From: Halapricum desulfuricans
GTDB lineage: Archaea; Halobacteriota; Halobacteria; Halobacteriales; Haloarculaceae
NCBI RefSeq assembly: GCF_017094505.1
Contig: NZ_CP064787.1
Span: 248,001-312,000 of the forward strand
DNA length: 64,000 nt
Direction of reading: 5' to 3'
The translations under genes were made by a program, and so were the position numbers. A model generated the notes under the pieces. The model made no database searches. It saw only the letters and a list, made by a program, of their open reading frames with translations, and was not told where the DNA came from. This document shows positions 41,790 to 52,201 of the stretch, in pieces; positions within the stretch are counted from its first letter, which is position 1; every line of letters begins with the position of its first letter.

Positions 41790-43408
41790 AAGGTGTTGAA
41801 CGCCTCGGCGAGGTCCCGCGTGTACGTCGCGACGACGTGTGGGCGCAGATCGTCGGCGGCCTCCTCGATCACGGCCGGGAAGCGGGCGATCTCTCTGACG
41901 AGATCGCGAGCCGCCTCCGTTTCGAGTGCGTCGACGTCGATCTCGTCGGGAACCTCGTGGCCGGCCGATGCAGCTTCATCGAGGATCCCACAGCAGCGCG
42001 CGTGGACGTACTGGACGTAGGGGGCCGACTGGGCCTCGAAGTCGAGCGCGCGCTCCCACTCGAAAGTGATCCCCTTCGTGGGCTGTTTGGCGACGATGTC
42101 GTACCGGACGGCACCGATCCCGACCTGGTGGGCGATCCGCTCGACGTCCGCCTCGTCGAGGTCGTCGTCCCGCAGGCGATCGTCCAGCCGGTCTTCGACT
42201 TCCTCGCGAGCGCGGTCGATCGCCTCGTCCAGCAGGTCGTCGAGGTCGACACCGGTCCCCTCGCGCGTGCTCATCCCGCCTTCCGGGAGGTTGACCCACG
42301 AGTAGAACACCTGCTCGAGGCGGCTGGTGTCGTGACCCAGCAACTCGAGGGTCGTCTCAAGCTGGTCGGCCTGAAGCTTGTGGTCCTCGCCCAGAACCGT
42401 CACGGCACGGTCGAAGTTGTCGAACTTCCACTCGTGGTGAGCGAGGTCCCGCGTCGTGTACAGCGACGTGTCGTCCGCGCGCAGGAAGACCAGGTTCTTC
42501 TCGATGTCGGGCAGATCCAGCTGCCAGGCGTCCTCCTCGTAGACGGCCGCCTCGAGGGCCCGCAGGCGCTCGATCACGTCGTCGGTCGAGCCGTCCCGCA
42601 TGAACCGCGTCTCCTTGACGAACTCGTCGAACTCGGCGGGAAGTCGCTCCAGCGTGGCGGTCATCCCCGCGAGGACGGTGTCGACCACCTCCGAGACTCG
42701 CTCGTAGGTCTCCTCGTCACCGTCTTCCAGCCCCTGCAGAATCGACTGGATCTCGGCTTCGGCCGCCTCGACGGCGTCGTCGTCCGCCGCCTCGAGGTAC
42801 GCGTTGCCCTTGCGGTAGTAGCGGACCATCTCGTACTCGGGGGAGTCCCGTTCCGGTTCGGGGAGATCCGATTCCTCGAAGGTCTCGTAGGCCCAGGTGA
42901 ACAGGGCGATCTGGCGGCCCGCGTCGTTGACGTAGTAGTGGCGTTCGACGTCGTAGCCGGCGTATCCGAGGACGCGAGCGAGCGCGTCACCGATGATCGG
43001 GTTCCGGGCGCGGCCCACGTGGACCGGTCCCGTGGGATTGGCCGAAGTGTGCTCGACGACCACGCTCGTCTCCCGGTCGGGGAAGGTTCCGAACGACTCC
43101 GTCTGGGCGGCCTCGACGGCGGCTTCGAGATACCTGTCGCTGGGCAGGACGTTGACGTACGGCCCCTGCTGGCTGACCGAGCCGATGTACTCGTAGTCGT
43201 CGGCGTCGATCGCCTCGACGAGGTCCGCGGCGATCTCGGGCGGGGGCGCGCCGGCTTCGCTCGCGAGACGGTAGGCAGCGCTTGAAGCCAGCACGGCCGG
43301 AACGCCCTCGGGCGGCGTCTCGATACCCAGGTCGTCGGTCGGGAGATCGAGCGCCGCTAAAGCGGTCGTGAGGGCGTCCTCGACCTCCGCGCGAAGGGAG
43401 AGCAACAT
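41654..43408 (-). CDS. argS: Arginyl-tRNA synthetase
   Basis: The 584-residue class I synthetase has the HIGH-type motif [17 protein letters not shown], the KMSKS-like GMSTREGTG, and the arginine-specific Add-1 N-terminal domain. The anticodon-binding DALR domain ends LGVAAPDSM. It attaches Arg to tRNA-Arg. It lies 56 bases downstream of the Usp gene at 43465 on the same strand. The complete C-terminus shows that argS itself is not truncated by the overlapping opposite ORF. Confidence 0.97.
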   Translation of the reverse strand: MLLSLRAEVEDALTTALAALDLPTDDLGIETPPEGVPAVLASSAAYRLASEAGAPPPEIAADLVEAIDADDYEYIGSVSQQGPYVNVLPSDRYLEAAVEAAQTESFGTFPDRETSVVVEHTSANPTGPVHVGRARNPIIGDALARVLGYAGYDVERHYYVNDAGRQIALFTWAYETFEESDLPEPERDSPEYEMVRYYRKGNAYLEAADDDAVEAAEAEIQSILQGLEDGDEETYERVSEVVDTVLAGMTATLERLPAEFDEFVKETRFMRDGSTDDVIERLRALEAAVYEEDAWQLDLPDIEKNLVFLRADDTSLYTTRDLAHHEWKFDNFDRAVTVLGEDHKLQADQLETTLELLGHDTSRLEQVFYSWVNLPEGGMSTREGTGVDLDDLLDEAIDRAREEVEDRLDDRLRDDDLDEADVERIAHQVGIGAVRYDIVAKQPTKGITFEWERALDFEAQSAPYVQYVHARCCGILDEAASAGHEVPDEIDVDALETEAARDLVREIARFPAVIEEAADDLRPHVVATYTRDLAEAFNTFYRECPVLTAADPETRAARLAVVAGARNAVANALDALGVAAPDSM

Positions 43409-43464
43409 GTCTCCCCGTTCTCCGCCGTCGGGTATTAGGGGTTCGGTTCGGCCCAGACCAAACG

Positions 43465-43893
43465 TTACCGCACGACTGTCACCGGGACGGGCGAACGCCG
43501 GATGACGGTCTCGGCGACGCTCCCCAGCAGGATCCGCGAGACGCCCGACCGGCCGTGACTGCCCATCACGATCTGATCGACGTCGTTCGCCTCGGCGAAC
43601 TCGACGATCGTGTTGGTGGGCTTGCCGATCTCGATCTCTCGGTCGACCGTCCCGTCACCGCCTTCCAGATCGGGTTCGACCTCCTCGAAGATCTCCTCGG
43701 CGCGCTCCTTCTGGCGCTCGTACCACTCCTCGGAGAACGTCGGCAGCCCCGCCTGAACGCTGTAGCCCGCCTCAGCGGGGTTGATCACGTGCAACAGCGT
43801 CACGTCCGCCTCCGGATAATCCTCGGCGACGAACGCACACGCCCCGTGGGCCTGTTCGGATCCATCGACCGGGATCAGGATATGCTTGCCCAT
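43465..43893 (-). CDS. Universal stress protein (UspA family)
   Basis: The 142-residue protein has the full UspA motif set: [11 protein letters not shown] at the start, [23 protein letters not shown] as the ATP-binding G-2x-G-9x-G(S/T) loop, then SPVPVTVV at the C-terminus. The intact loop suggests ATP binding, unlike the Usp at 31880. The ATG at 43893 (MGKHILIP) is used. An AT-rich stretch (GATATTTTACTTATACTTCC on the reverse strand) about 30-50 bases upstream holds the promoter. It lies between pan and argS. Confidence 0.95.
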   Translation of the reverse strand: MGKHILIPVDGSEQAHGACAFVAEDYPEADVTLLHVINPAEAGYSVQAGLPTFSEEWYERQKERAEEIFEEVEPDLEGGDGTVDREIEIGKPTNTIVEFAEANDVDQIVMGSHGRSGVSRILLGSVAETVIRRSPVPVTVVR

Positions 43894-44042
43894 AGGCGAG
43901 TGTTCACACGGACCGACCGTTAACCTTCGGGGGAAGTATAAGTAAAATATCAAAAACGGGCGGGAAACCGTCGGTGTGGCAGGCGGATCGGGGACCGTCT
44001 CGCTGCGCCCGGTACGAGGTGGTCGATACGGAAGGTGGACAA

Positions 44043-45263
44043 TCAGTAGAACGCGACCGGGGTGCCGACGTCGTCGTCGGTCGCTTCGACCTTCTCGACG
44101 GCGTCTTCGAAGTCGGCCGGCCTGACCTCGGTACGGCCGTCACGGATGGCGAACATGCCCGCTTCCGTTGCGAGACTTGCCAGTTCCGCGCCGGTGAATC
44201 CCGCTGTCTCCCCGGCCCAGGCACTGAGGTCGACCGCGTCGTCGAGGTTCATCTCCCGGGTGTGGATCTCGAGGATCCGCTCGCGGCCCTCGAAGTCGGG
44301 CTCGGGCACCTCGATGAGGCGGTCGAAGCGACCGGGCCGGAGGATCGCCCGGTCGAGCATGTCGAAGCGGTTGGTCGCAGCGATGATCCGGATCTCCCCG
44401 CGGTCCTCGAAGCCGTCCATCTCCGAGAGGAGTTGCATCATCGTCCGCTGGACCTCGGCATCCCCGGAGGTCTTCGACTCGGTTCGCTTGCTCGCGATCG
44501 CGTCGATCTCGTCGATGAAGACGATCGCCGGCTCGCGCTCGCCGGCCAGTTCGAAGAGGTCCCGGACGAGTTTCGCGCCCTCGCCGATGAACTTCTGGAC
44601 CAGCTCCGAGCCGGCCATCTTGATGAACGTGGCGTCGGTCTCGTTGGCGACGGCCTTCGCGAGCATCGTCTTTCCCGTCCCGGGCGGACCGTGCAGCAGG
44701 ACGCCGCTGGGCGGGTCGATCCCGACCTCGCGGAACTGCTCGGCGTTGAGCAGCGGCTCCTCGACGGCTTCCCGAACCTCGCGGATCTGACTCTCGAGCC
44801 CGCCGATGTCCCCGTAGGTCACGTCCGGCGAGCCGTCGATCTGCATCGCCTGCGTTCGGGCGTCCTTCTCGCTGTCCAGAGTCTGCTTGACGGTAAACGA
44901 GTCGTTGATCGCGACCCGGTCGCCGGCTTCGATCTCCGAGCGCAACTGCGGCGACACCTCGGTCAGCACTTCCTGGTTGTTGCCGTGTTGCTTGATGACG
45001 ACCCCGTCGTCGAGCAACTCCTCGGCCGTCGCGATGTACAGCGAGGAGGTCTTGAGCGTCTCGTTCTGGCGTTCGAGTTTGTCGACTTCCTCGACCAGGT
45101 CGTCCTGGCGATTGTGGGCCGCGGTCAGTTGCTGTTGCAGTTCACGGTTCACCCGCTGGACCTCCGTGAAGTGTTCCTGTAGCGCCGCCAGTCGTTCCGA
45201 CGGCGACATGTCGGGATCGAGGTCCAGAGTAGGTCGGTCCGGGAGCGAGGGACTGCGAGACAT
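44043..45263 (-). CDS. Proteasome-activating nucleotidase (PAN, PanB-like)
   Basis: The 406-residue AAA+ ATPase unfolds substrates for the 20S proteasome. It has an N-terminal coiled coil (residues about 25-75), an OB domain (SSLYIATAEELLDDGVVIKQHG) and the AAA domain with GPPGTGKTMLAKA, IVFIDEIDAIASKR and the second region of homology IRIIAATNRFDMLD. Haloarchaea often have two PAN proteins; the MSRSPSLPDRP start resembles the PanB type. The C-terminus ends VAFY, so the penultimate residue is Phe rather than the Tyr of the HbYX gate-opening motif. No proteasome subunit gene is in the window. Confidence 0.94.
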   Translation of the reverse strand: MSRSPSLPDRPTLDLDPDMSPSERLAALQEHFTEVQRVNRELQQQLTAAHNRQDDLVEEVDKLERQNETLKTSSLYIATAEELLDDGVVIKQHGNNQEVLTEVSPQLRSEIEAGDRVAINDSFTVKQTLDSEKDARTQAMQIDGSPDVTYGDIGGLESQIREVREAVEEPLLNAEQFREVGIDPPSGVLLHGPPGTGKTMLAKAVANETDATFIKMAGSELVQKFIGEGAKLVRDLFELAGEREPAIVFIDEIDAIASKRTESKTSGDAEVQRTMMQLLSEMDGFEDRGEIRIIAATNRFDMLDRAILRPGRFDRLIEVPEPDFEGRERILEIHTREMNLDDAVDLSAWAGETAGFTGAELASLATEAGMFAIRDGRTEVRPADFEDAVEKVEATDDDVGTPVAFY

Positions 45264-45329
45264 CTGATAGTGGATCTATTCGATACAGGGAAAAGTGCCT
45301 TTGGGTCGCGCTCGGAGATCGGGCGGCGA

Positions 45330-47123
45330 TCAGAGCAGCGATTCCATCTCGTCGAGGTACTCGGCGTAGACGCCAGTCGCGGCCTCGACCGGGTCGGGTT
45401 CGGCCATGTCCACGCCGGCGTCACGGAGCAGTTCAAGCGGGTACGCACGCGAGCCACGGGAGAGGAACTCGAGGTAGCGATCCGTCGCCTCGGGGTCGTC
45501 CTCGTCGAGGATCGACTCGACCAGCGCGACCGCCGCCGAGATGCCCGTGGCGTACTGGTAGACGTAGAAGGCCCGGTAGAAGTGGGGGATGCGCATCCAC
45601 TCGCGGGCGATGCGGTCGTCGAGCGCGGCGGGCTCGTAGTACTCGCCTTTGAGGTCGGCGTAGAGCTCGTCGAGTCGCTCGGCGGTCAGCGCCTCGCCGG
45701 CCTCCGCGAGTTCGTGGGTCTGCTGCTCGAACTCCGCGAACATCGTCTGTCGGTACAGCGTCGAGCGGAACCGCTCGAGGTACTCGTTGAGGACGTGTCG
45801 GCGCAGGCGGTCGTCCTCGACGGTCTCGAGCAGGTGGTGAGTCAGCAGCGTCTCGTTGACCGTCGAGGCCACCTCGGCGACGAAGATCTCGTAGTCGGCG
45901 TAGACGTAGGGCTGCTCGTCGCTGGTGTACTCGCTGTGCAGCGAGTGGCCCAGTTCGTGGGCCAGCGTGTACATCGACTCGACGTCGTCCTGGTAGTTCA
46001 TCAGGATGTACGGCTGGGACTCGTAGGTCCCCCCGGAGTAGGCACCGGACTGCTTGCCGCGGGTCTCGTAGACGTCGACCCACCGCGAGTCCAGCCCCTC
46101 CGCGAGCCGGGACTGGTAGTCCTCGCCCAGCGGGGCGACGGCCTCGGTGACGTACTCGCAGGCCTGCTCGTAGTCGATCTCGGGGCTCTCGGTCTCGGTC
46201 AGCGGGACGTACAGGTCCCACATCCGCAACTCGTCGCCGTCGATCACCTGCCGTTTGAGTTCGGCGTGGTGGTGTAGTGCATCGAGGTTGTCGTGGACGG
46301 TCTCGACGAGCGTGTCGTAGACCTCGGCCGGGACGTTCGGTCCGTCAAGCGCGGCCTCGCGGGCGGTCTCGTAGTTGCGGGCCCGGGCGGTCTTGACGTC
46401 CGTCTTGACGCTGTTTTTGTGCGCCGCGCCGACGGCGTTGCGCAGCGTCTCCCACTCGTCGTAGAACCGTTCGTAGACCTCGCGGCGGAACGCCCGGTCC
46501 TGGCGTTTCTGCAGGGTGGTGAAGTTGTTGAGCGTGATCTCGACCGGTTCGCCCTCCGGGTCCTCCACGCTCGGGAAGGTCATGTCCGCGTTGGTCAGCA
46601 TGTTGTACACCTCGGAGGGTGCGCCCAGGACCTCACCCAGGTCCGCCAGCAGCTCCTCGACCTCCGCCGAGCGGGTGTGGTCTTTCATCCGGAGGACGTC
46701 GTCGAAGTAGTGTTCGTACTCCTCGAGGGCCGGCTCTTTCGCGATCATCGCGTCGATCTCCTCGCGCGTGCAGGACTGGATCTCTGGGTCGAGGAAACTC
46801 GCCGCGGAGCTGGCCCGTGAGTGCAGCGACTGCGCGCGGGCGAAAAGCGCCTGATAATCGCTGTCGCGGGTGTCCTCGTCGCGGCGCATCCGGGCGTAGG
46901 CGACGACGTTCTCGACCTGCCGCATCACGTCCTCGAAGGTCTCTAACGTCGCAAGCAGCGTCTCGGCGTCGTCGGTCGCCCGCCCCTCGAACGCCGCCAG
47001 GTCGTCGATCCGCTCGCTCACCTGCTCGAAGGCCGTCTCCCACTCGTCGTCGTCGGCGTACAGGGCCTCGAGTTCCCACGTGTACTCGGTCTCGACGTCG
47101 CTCCGTTCCGGTACTGAACTCAT
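45330..47123 (-). CDS. pepF: Oligoendopeptidase F (M3B peptidase)
   Basis: The 597-residue zinc peptidase of the M3 family has the metal motif HELGHSLHSEY in the C-terminal half and the third ligand Glu about 25 residues on (IFVAEVASTVNE). The N-terminal part carries the long helical region that limits access, so only oligopeptides are cut. It converges on nothing and diverges from an M28 peptidase gene across 97 bases. The two peptidases and PAN nearby suggest local grouping of protein turnover, though co-regulation is not shown. Start MSSVPERSDVE at 47123. Confidence 0.95.
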   Translation of the reverse strand: MSSVPERSDVETEYTWELEALYADDDEWETAFEQVSERIDDLAAFEGRATDDAETLLATLETFEDVMRQVENVVAYARMRRDEDTRDSDYQALFARAQSLHSRASSAASFLDPEIQSCTREEIDAMIAKEPALEEYEHYFDDVLRMKDHTRSAEVEELLADLGEVLGAPSEVYNMLTNADMTFPSVEDPEGEPVEITLNNFTTLQKRQDRAFRREVYERFYDEWETLRNAVGAAHKNSVKTDVKTARARNYETAREAALDGPNVPAEVYDTLVETVHDNLDALHHHAELKRQVIDGDELRMWDLYVPLTETESPEIDYEQACEYVTEAVAPLGEDYQSRLAEGLDSRWVDVYETRGKQSGAYSGGTYESQPYILMNYQDDVESMYTLAHELGHSLHSEYTSDEQPYVYADYEIFVAEVASTVNETLLTHHLLETVEDDRLRRHVLNEYLERFRSTLYRQTMFAEFEQQTHELAEAGEALTAERLDELYADLKGEYYEPAALDDRIAREWMRIPHFYRAFYVYQYATGISAAVALVESILDEDDPEATDRYLEFLSRGSRAYPLELLRDAGVDMAEPDPVEAATGVYAEYLDEMESLL

Positions 47124-47220
47124 GACCCAGCCTTAGGACGGCGGGCCCCTAATACTGCCGACTGTGCCGACCGGACGGTCCGCCACGGGGTTTTTGATGT
47201 CCCCGCTCGACGCACCCTCC

Positions 47221-48552
47221 ATGGACGAACGGGTGGCGCAGCGTCTCGGCACGATCTGGCAGTCCGACCGACCCTGGCGTGTGTTGACGACGCTGGCGGA
47301 GCTCGAGGACCGACTCGGGGGGCATCCGGGCGAGCAGCGCGCGGCGGAGTTTCTGCACGGTGAACTCGAGGCCCTCGGCCTCGATACCGTCCGAGAGAAG
47401 TCGTTCGCGATCCCGGAATGGACTCGCGGGGAGACGTCGCTGCTGGTGCACGTCCACAGCCGCGACCGCGAACGGACCTTCGAGGCGCGAGCGCTACCGT
47501 ACTGCCCGGAATCGACCGTCGAAGCGCCGCTGGTGGACGCCGGGTACGGCACGCCGGCGGAACTCGACGACAGCGACGTCGAGGACGCGATCGTCGTCGC
47601 GAGCGGGGCCACGCCGCCCGCTGCCGACCGGTTCGTCCACCGAACCGAAAAGATCGGCCACGCGGCCGAGCGGGGGGCGACGGGGTTCATCTTCGCAAAC
47701 CATCGACCCGGCCAGCTCCCGCCGACCGGATCGCTCCGGGTCGGGGACACGCTCCCGGCGGTCGGCGTCAGCTACGAGACCGGCGAGTGGCTCCGCGAGT
47801 ACGCCCGGGAAGGGGCGGCCGCACGGCTGAACGTCACCGCGTCGGTCGAACCGGGGACGAGCCAGAACGTCCGGGGCCGGTTCGGCCCCGAGACCGACGA
47901 GCGCGTGCTCGTGCTCGCCCACTACGACGCCCACGACGTCGGTGAGGGGGCGCTTGACAACGGCTGTGGCGTCGCAGTCCTGCTGTCGGTCGTCGAGGCG
48001 CTTTCGGGACTCGATCTGGACCGGTCGATCGAGGTCGCGCTGGTCGGCTGTGAGGAGCTCGGACTGCAGGGCAGCGAGACGCTGGCGGCGAATATCGACG
48101 CCGATGACGTACACGCCGTTGTCAACCTCGACGGCGTCGGCCGCGAGCGGACGATCCAGGCGCTGACTCACGCCAGCGACGAGGTCGAAGCGGTGGTCGA
48201 AGAGGTCTTCGAGACGGTCGGTCATCCCGTCGAGATCGGGGATCGCCCCCATCCCTACAGCGATCACTGGCCGTTCCTCCGCCGGGGTATCCCGACGCTG
48301 CAGGTCCACAGTCAGGCGGGCGAGGAGACCGGCCCCTGGGAGCGAGGGTGGACGCATACCCGCGCGGACACCAGAGACAAGGTCGATCGGCGGACGCTGC
48401 GCGAACACGCGATGCTTGCGGCGTTGCTCGTCCGCGAACTGGCCGGTGCGGATCTCGAGCGGATCGATCCCGACCGACTGAAAGCCGAACTGTCGGACGC
48501 CGAGCCCAGCATGCGGGCCGCCGGCGTCTGGCCCGACGCGTGGGGCGAGTGA
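47221..48552 (+). CDS. M28-family zinc aminopeptidase
   Basis: The 443-residue protein has the two-zinc site of M28: His and Asp in LAHYDAHD, bridging Asp in GALDNGCGV, catalytic Glu-Glu in GCEELGLQG, Asp in VNLDGVG and His in YSDHWPFLRRG. A protease-associated-like insertion fills residues 100-210. No signal peptide is seen, so it is cytoplasmic. The ATG at 47221 is preferred; ATGs at 47164 and 47197 would place the start in the short divergent promoter. It probably removes N-terminal residues from peptides. Confidence 0.9.
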   Translation: MDERVAQRLGTIWQSDRPWRVLTTLAELEDRLGGHPGEQRAAEFLHGELEALGLDTVREKSFAIPEWTRGETSLLVHVHSRDRERTFEARALPYCPESTVEAPLVDAGYGTPAELDDSDVEDAIVVASGATPPAADRFVHRTEKIGHAAERGATGFIFANHRPGQLPPTGSLRVGDTLPAVGVSYETGEWLREYAREGAAARLNVTASVEPGTSQNVRGRFGPETDERVLVLAHYDAHDVGEGALDNGCGVAVLLSVVEALSGLDLDRSIEVALVGCEELGLQGSETLAANIDADDVHAVVNLDGVGRERTIQALTHASDEVEAVVEEVFETVGHPVEIGDRPHPYSDHWPFLRRGIPTLQVHSQAGEETGPWERGWTHTRADTRDKVDRRTLREHAMLAALLVRELAGADLERIDPDRLKAELSDAEPSMRAAGVWPDAWGE

Positions 48553-48609
48553 TCGCTCGAAAACATCAACATTTGTTAGCCCTCGCGTCGAGACGAGCGA
48601 ACGGTGGGA

Positions 48610-50286
48610 ATGGGCTGGGAACTGACAATCCACGCCGTACCGCTGTTTCTCGCCCCGGCAGTCGCGGCGCTCGTGGCAGGGGCGATCTACGCCAATCGTT
48701 CGGTCGGCGGCCAGCAGCGATTGCTCGCGCTCGTAGTCGTCGCTGGCTGGTGGTCGCTCGCGTACGGGATCGCGCTCGTCCAGACTGATCTGGGAGCGAA
48801 AGTACTCTTTCACGGGATCATGTTCGCGGGCGTCGGCCTCACCCCGGTCACGTGGCTGGTATTCGTCGTCGGGTACACCGGCGGCGACGAGTGGGTCACG
48901 AGACGGCGCGTCGCCGCACTCGCGGCCGTCCCGCTGTTGACCGCACTGGTTGCGATCACGAACGCGCCGGTCGGCTCTCACGAACTGTTCTGGACCGACC
49001 CGTCGCTCGATGCGAGCGCCCCACCGGTCGTGCTGGATGCCGGATACGGACCGCTGTTCTGGGCCCACTCGGTCTATGCGTACACGCTGCTTGTGATCAG
49101 CGGGGGGTATCTCCTCCGGCTCGCGCTGTTCACCGACCGGATCCATCGGAGTCAGGCTGTCACGCTCGTCGTCGTGTCGGGCATCCCGATCGGTGCGAAC
49201 GTGGCACACCTCGCCGGAGTCGTCCCCGGGGCGGTCGACCCGACACCGCCCGCACTCGTCGTGAGCGGGCTCGTGATCGCGACGAGATATCGACTGCTGA
49301 CTGTCGTTCCGGCCGCACGCCAGCTCGCCCGTTCGGAGCTGATCGAGCGGACGCCCGATCCGGTAATCGTCGTCAGCGACGGCGACAAGGTACTCGATCT
49401 CAACCCGGCCGCCGCGTCACTGTTCGACACCGCCCGGTCGGACGCAGTCGGACGACAACTCGACCGCGTCGCGCCCGATCTGGCGGGGACGGCGGCCGAC
49501 CTCGGTCCGGAGACGGCACAGACCGACGTCGCCGTCGAAGCGAGCGCTTGCGCCAGCCGCTATTTCGACGTGCAGGCGACACCGATATCGGCCGGCTACG
49601 GCGTCGTTACCGGACGAGTGCTCACGCTCCGTGAGATCACCGACCGACGGCGGCGAGAACAGCGGCTGTCGGTGCTCAACAGACTCCTCCGGCACGACCT
49701 ACGAAACGTGATGACGGCCATCCGCGGGAACGCGGAACTGGTCGAGCAACGAGTCGACGACCCCGAAGTGCGCGAGCGCATGGCCGTCATCGAACGCAAC
49801 GTCGATACCATCGTCGAACGCAGGGAGAAGTTCGACAGCGTGTTGCGGTCGCTTGACGTCGACACCGAACCGGTCGAGATTACCTCGACCGTGCGTGCGG
49901 TCATCGACGACGCCGACGGAGACGCCAAGATCGGCTTCGAGGCCCCAGCTGACTGTTACATCGAGGGACATCCGATCGTGCGGATCGCACTGGAAGAAGT
50001 GCTGGAAAACGCGCTCGAACACGCCACCGAACGCATCGACGTAGCCGTCGAGACAGCCGACTCGATCGTCGAGCTCACGGTCTGTGACGACGGTGACGGA
50101 ATCGCCGATCACGAGGTCGAACCGCTCTCGAACGGTCGCGAAACGCCGCTGGAGCACACAAGCGGCGTCGGGCTCTGGACCGTCAAGTGGGTCGTCGAAG
50201 CGCTCGATGGGTCGGTCGGTTTTGAAACCGACGACGGAACCTGCATCACCCTCGCGCTTCCGCGGGCTACGGGCGTCGATAAGTAG
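48610..50286 (+). CDS. Membrane histidine kinase with 7TM sensor and PAS domain
   Basis: The 558-residue sensor kinase has seven helices in residues 1-225 (histidine-kinase 7TM N-terminal type) and a PAS domain at about 235-345 (ELIERTPDPVIVVSDGDKVLDLNPAAASLF). The phosphoacceptor helix is LNRLLRHDLRNVMTAIRGNAEL with the His near residue 362. The ATPase domain has EEVLENALEHA, CDDGDGIADHE and SGVGLWTVKWVVEALDG. No response regulator gene is adjacent, so the partner is unlinked. The ATG at 48610 is two codons after a GTG. The signal is unknown. Confidence 0.9.
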   Translation: MGWELTIHAVPLFLAPAVAALVAGAIYANRSVGGQQRLLALVVVAGWWSLAYGIALVQTDLGAKVLFHGIMFAGVGLTPVTWLVFVVGYTGGDEWVTRRRVAALAAVPLLTALVAITNAPVGSHELFWTDPSLDASAPPVVLDAGYGPLFWAHSVYAYTLLVISGGYLLRLALFTDRIHRSQAVTLVVVSGIPIGANVAHLAGVVPGAVDPTPPALVVSGLVIATRYRLLTVVPAARQLARSELIERTPDPVIVVSDGDKVLDLNPAAASLFDTARSDAVGRQLDRVAPDLAGTAADLGPETAQTDVAVEASACASRYFDVQATPISAGYGVVTGRVLTLREITDRRRREQRLSVLNRLLRHDLRNVMTAIRGNAELVEQRVDDPEVRERMAVIERNVDTIVERREKFDSVLRSLDVDTEPVEITSTVRAVIDDADGDAKIGFEAPADCYIEGHPIVRIALEEVLENALEHATERIDVAVETADSIVELTVCDDGDGIADHEVEPLSNGRETPLEHTSGVGLWTVKWVVEALDGSVGFETDDGTCITLALPRATGVDK

Positions 50287-50348
50287 TCTTGTCCATCACG
50301 TGCACAACAGTCGGAAGAATAAACTGGCTGCTCACCGTACCGTCGAAC

Positions 50349-50909
50349 ATGAGCGCCGACTGGCAGAGCGAACTCGAACAGCAGCGCGAGCAGAAAGAGC
50401 AGTATTTCGCCTCGCATCCGCGGTCACCGATCCCGAACCACGCGGATTTCGCGGGACTCGACCACTATCCGATCGATCCGGACTACCGGTTCGAACTCGA
50501 ACTCCACGAACACGACGACAAGGAGCAGATTACCGTCGAGACGACCGCCGACGGGAGCCAGCAGTACGTCCGCTACGGCGAGTTCCGCTTCGAGATCGAC
50601 GGCGAGGACGTGACGCTGCAGGCCTACCAGCCGGTCGGCGGCGAGGACCGGCTGTGGGTGCCGTTCCGCGACGAGACCAACGACGAGGAGACCTACGGCG
50701 CGGGCCGGTATATCGACCTCGAGCCGGAACACGACAGGACGGACGACGGAACGTGGATTCTCGATCTCAACGAGGCGTACAACCCCACCTGTGCGTACAA
50801 CGAGGCGTACGAGTGCCCGCTGATCCCGATGGAGAACTGGCTCGACATCCCGGTCAGAGCCGGTGAAAAGGCGTATCCGGGCGAGCCGGTCGGCCACTCC
50901 CACCACTGA
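50349..50909 (+). CDS. DUF1684 domain protein
   Basis: The 186-residue protein has the DUF1684 pattern: LEQQREQKEQYFASHPRSPIP at the start, YRFELELHEHDDKE, RYGEFRFEIDGEDVTLQAYQ, LWVPFRDETNDEETYGAGRYIDLE, and the closing NPTCAYNEAYECPLIPMENWLDIPVRAGEK. The last two Cys in NPTCAYN and YECPLIP are typical of the family. The function is not established. It follows the histidine kinase by 60 bases and converges on the NAPRT gene. The ATG at 50349 is chosen over 50289. Confidence 0.9.
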   Translation: MSADWQSELEQQREQKEQYFASHPRSPIPNHADFAGLDHYPIDPDYRFELELHEHDDKEQITVETTADGSQQYVRYGEFRFEIDGEDVTLQAYQPVGGEDRLWVPFRDETNDEETYGAGRYIDLEPEHDRTDDGTWILDLNEAYNPTCAYNEAYECPLIPMENWLDIPVRAGEKAYPGEPVGHSHH

Positions 50910-50930
50910 TCCCGTCGTTTCGTTCTCGAA

Positions 50931-52088
50931 TCACTCGGCCCCGAAGCCGACGGCGTCGGCGTCTTGACGTGCCCGCCGGGCGGCCTCGTCGACGTCGAAC
51001 TCCCGGACGATCTCGCCGTCACGGACCAGCGGCTCCATCAGCGAGTCCCCGTCGACGGGGCCCGGCTGGTCGGCCAGCGCGACGTGGTGGCCGCCGTCCG
51101 GCGTCCGGTAGACGTCCTTGACGCCGGCCAGTTTGCCCCGCTTTGAGATTGCCTCGCCGTCGATCTCGACGATGTCTAGCGCGAAGTCGATCGGATCGGC
51201 GTTGCTGACGTAGCCGCCGATCCCGAAGCCGTCGGCGACGTCCCGCAAGTGGCGGAGTGCTTTGGGTCCGAGCCCGCCGCTGACGAACACGTCCACGTCG
51301 CCGTGCCCGCGGGCGTCCAGTTCCCACGTGACCTCCCGGACGATATGCCGGAAGTCGCCGCGTCGGGAACTCGTCGTGTCGAGTCGGACGCTGTCGAGTC
51401 CCTCGATCGTCTCGACCGCCCGGAGCGTCTCGTCGACTTCATCGGAGAAGGTGTCACAGAGCGCGACCCGCGGCACGTCCTCGGCGACGGCCTCGTCGAA
51501 GGCACGCCAGGCCGCCTCCTGTTCGCCCCGTCCGAAACACAGAAGCAACGCGTGGGGCATCGTTCCGCCGGCTTCCCGGCCGATCAACTCGCCGGCCGCG
51601 ACGTTGGAGATGCCGTCGAGGTCGCCGATCAGGGCGCTTCGCTCGACGACGGGCGCGATCGCGGGGTGGACGTGTCGCGAGCCGAAGCTCAACACCGTCG
51701 AGTCGGGCGCGGCGAGTCGGGCGCGCAACGCGTTGGTCGCGACGCCGCTGGCATGCGAGAGAAAGCCCAGGAGTGCCGTCTCGAACCGACAGAAGTCCAG
51801 ATACTCCCCCTCGACGCGAGCGACGGGTCCGCCGTCGAACAGCTGTCCCTCCGGCAGCGCGTCGACATCGACCGGGAGATCCTCGAAGAGGTGTGCGAGG
51901 TCTTTCACTCCGGCCAGCACCTCGAACTCGCCGGTCGGGAACTGGTCTGCGGTCACCTCCGCGACGACGTGGGGGTTCTTGCCCGCGTGTTCGAGCGCCT
52001 CGACGGTGCGGTCGAAGTACGCGTCGGTCGCCCGCCCGTCCTGTATCGCCTCGCTGCCGAGAAAGTCGAACGGCCCTGAGTCGGTCAT
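50931..52088 (-). CDS. Nicotinate phosphoribosyltransferase
   Basis: The 385-residue enzyme of the NAPRT/QPRT fold makes nicotinate mononucleotide from nicotinate and PRPP in NAD salvage. The family's conserved segments are SFGSRHVHPAIAP (phosphoribosyl-binding), the RLDTTSSRRGDF strand and FVSGGLGPKALRHL, with GIGGYVSNADP before the C-terminal domain. This is the shorter archaeal form. The ATG at 52088 (MTDSGPFDF) is preferred over 52223, which lies in an AT-rich control region. The nicotinamidase-type gene at 58728 would make its substrate. Confidence 0.93.
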   Translation of the reverse strand: MTDSGPFDFLGSEAIQDGRATDAYFDRTVEALEHAGKNPHVVAEVTADQFPTGEFEVLAGVKDLAHLFEDLPVDVDALPEGQLFDGGPVARVEGEYLDFCRFETALLGFLSHASGVATNALRARLAAPDSTVLSFGSRHVHPAIAPVVERSALIGDLDGISNVAAGELIGREAGGTMPHALLLCFGRGEQEAAWRAFDEAVAEDVPRVALCDTFSDEVDETLRAVETIEGLDSVRLDTTSSRRGDFRHIVREVTWELDARGHGDVDVFVSGGLGPKALRHLRDVADGFGIGGYVSNADPIDFALDIVEIDGEAISKRGKLAGVKDVYRTPDGGHHVALADQPGPVDGDSLMEPLVRDGEIVREFDVDEAARRARQDADAVGFGAE

Positions 52089-52201
52089 GTCTGTCTTACG
52101 GTCCAGCGGCGAAAAAAGCGTATCCTTTGTGCGAAGCGCGAGTCGCCACTTCCAGACGTGGACTGTGTGGTCATCGGCGAGTTCGCCGCCCGAGCGGCCG
52201 A

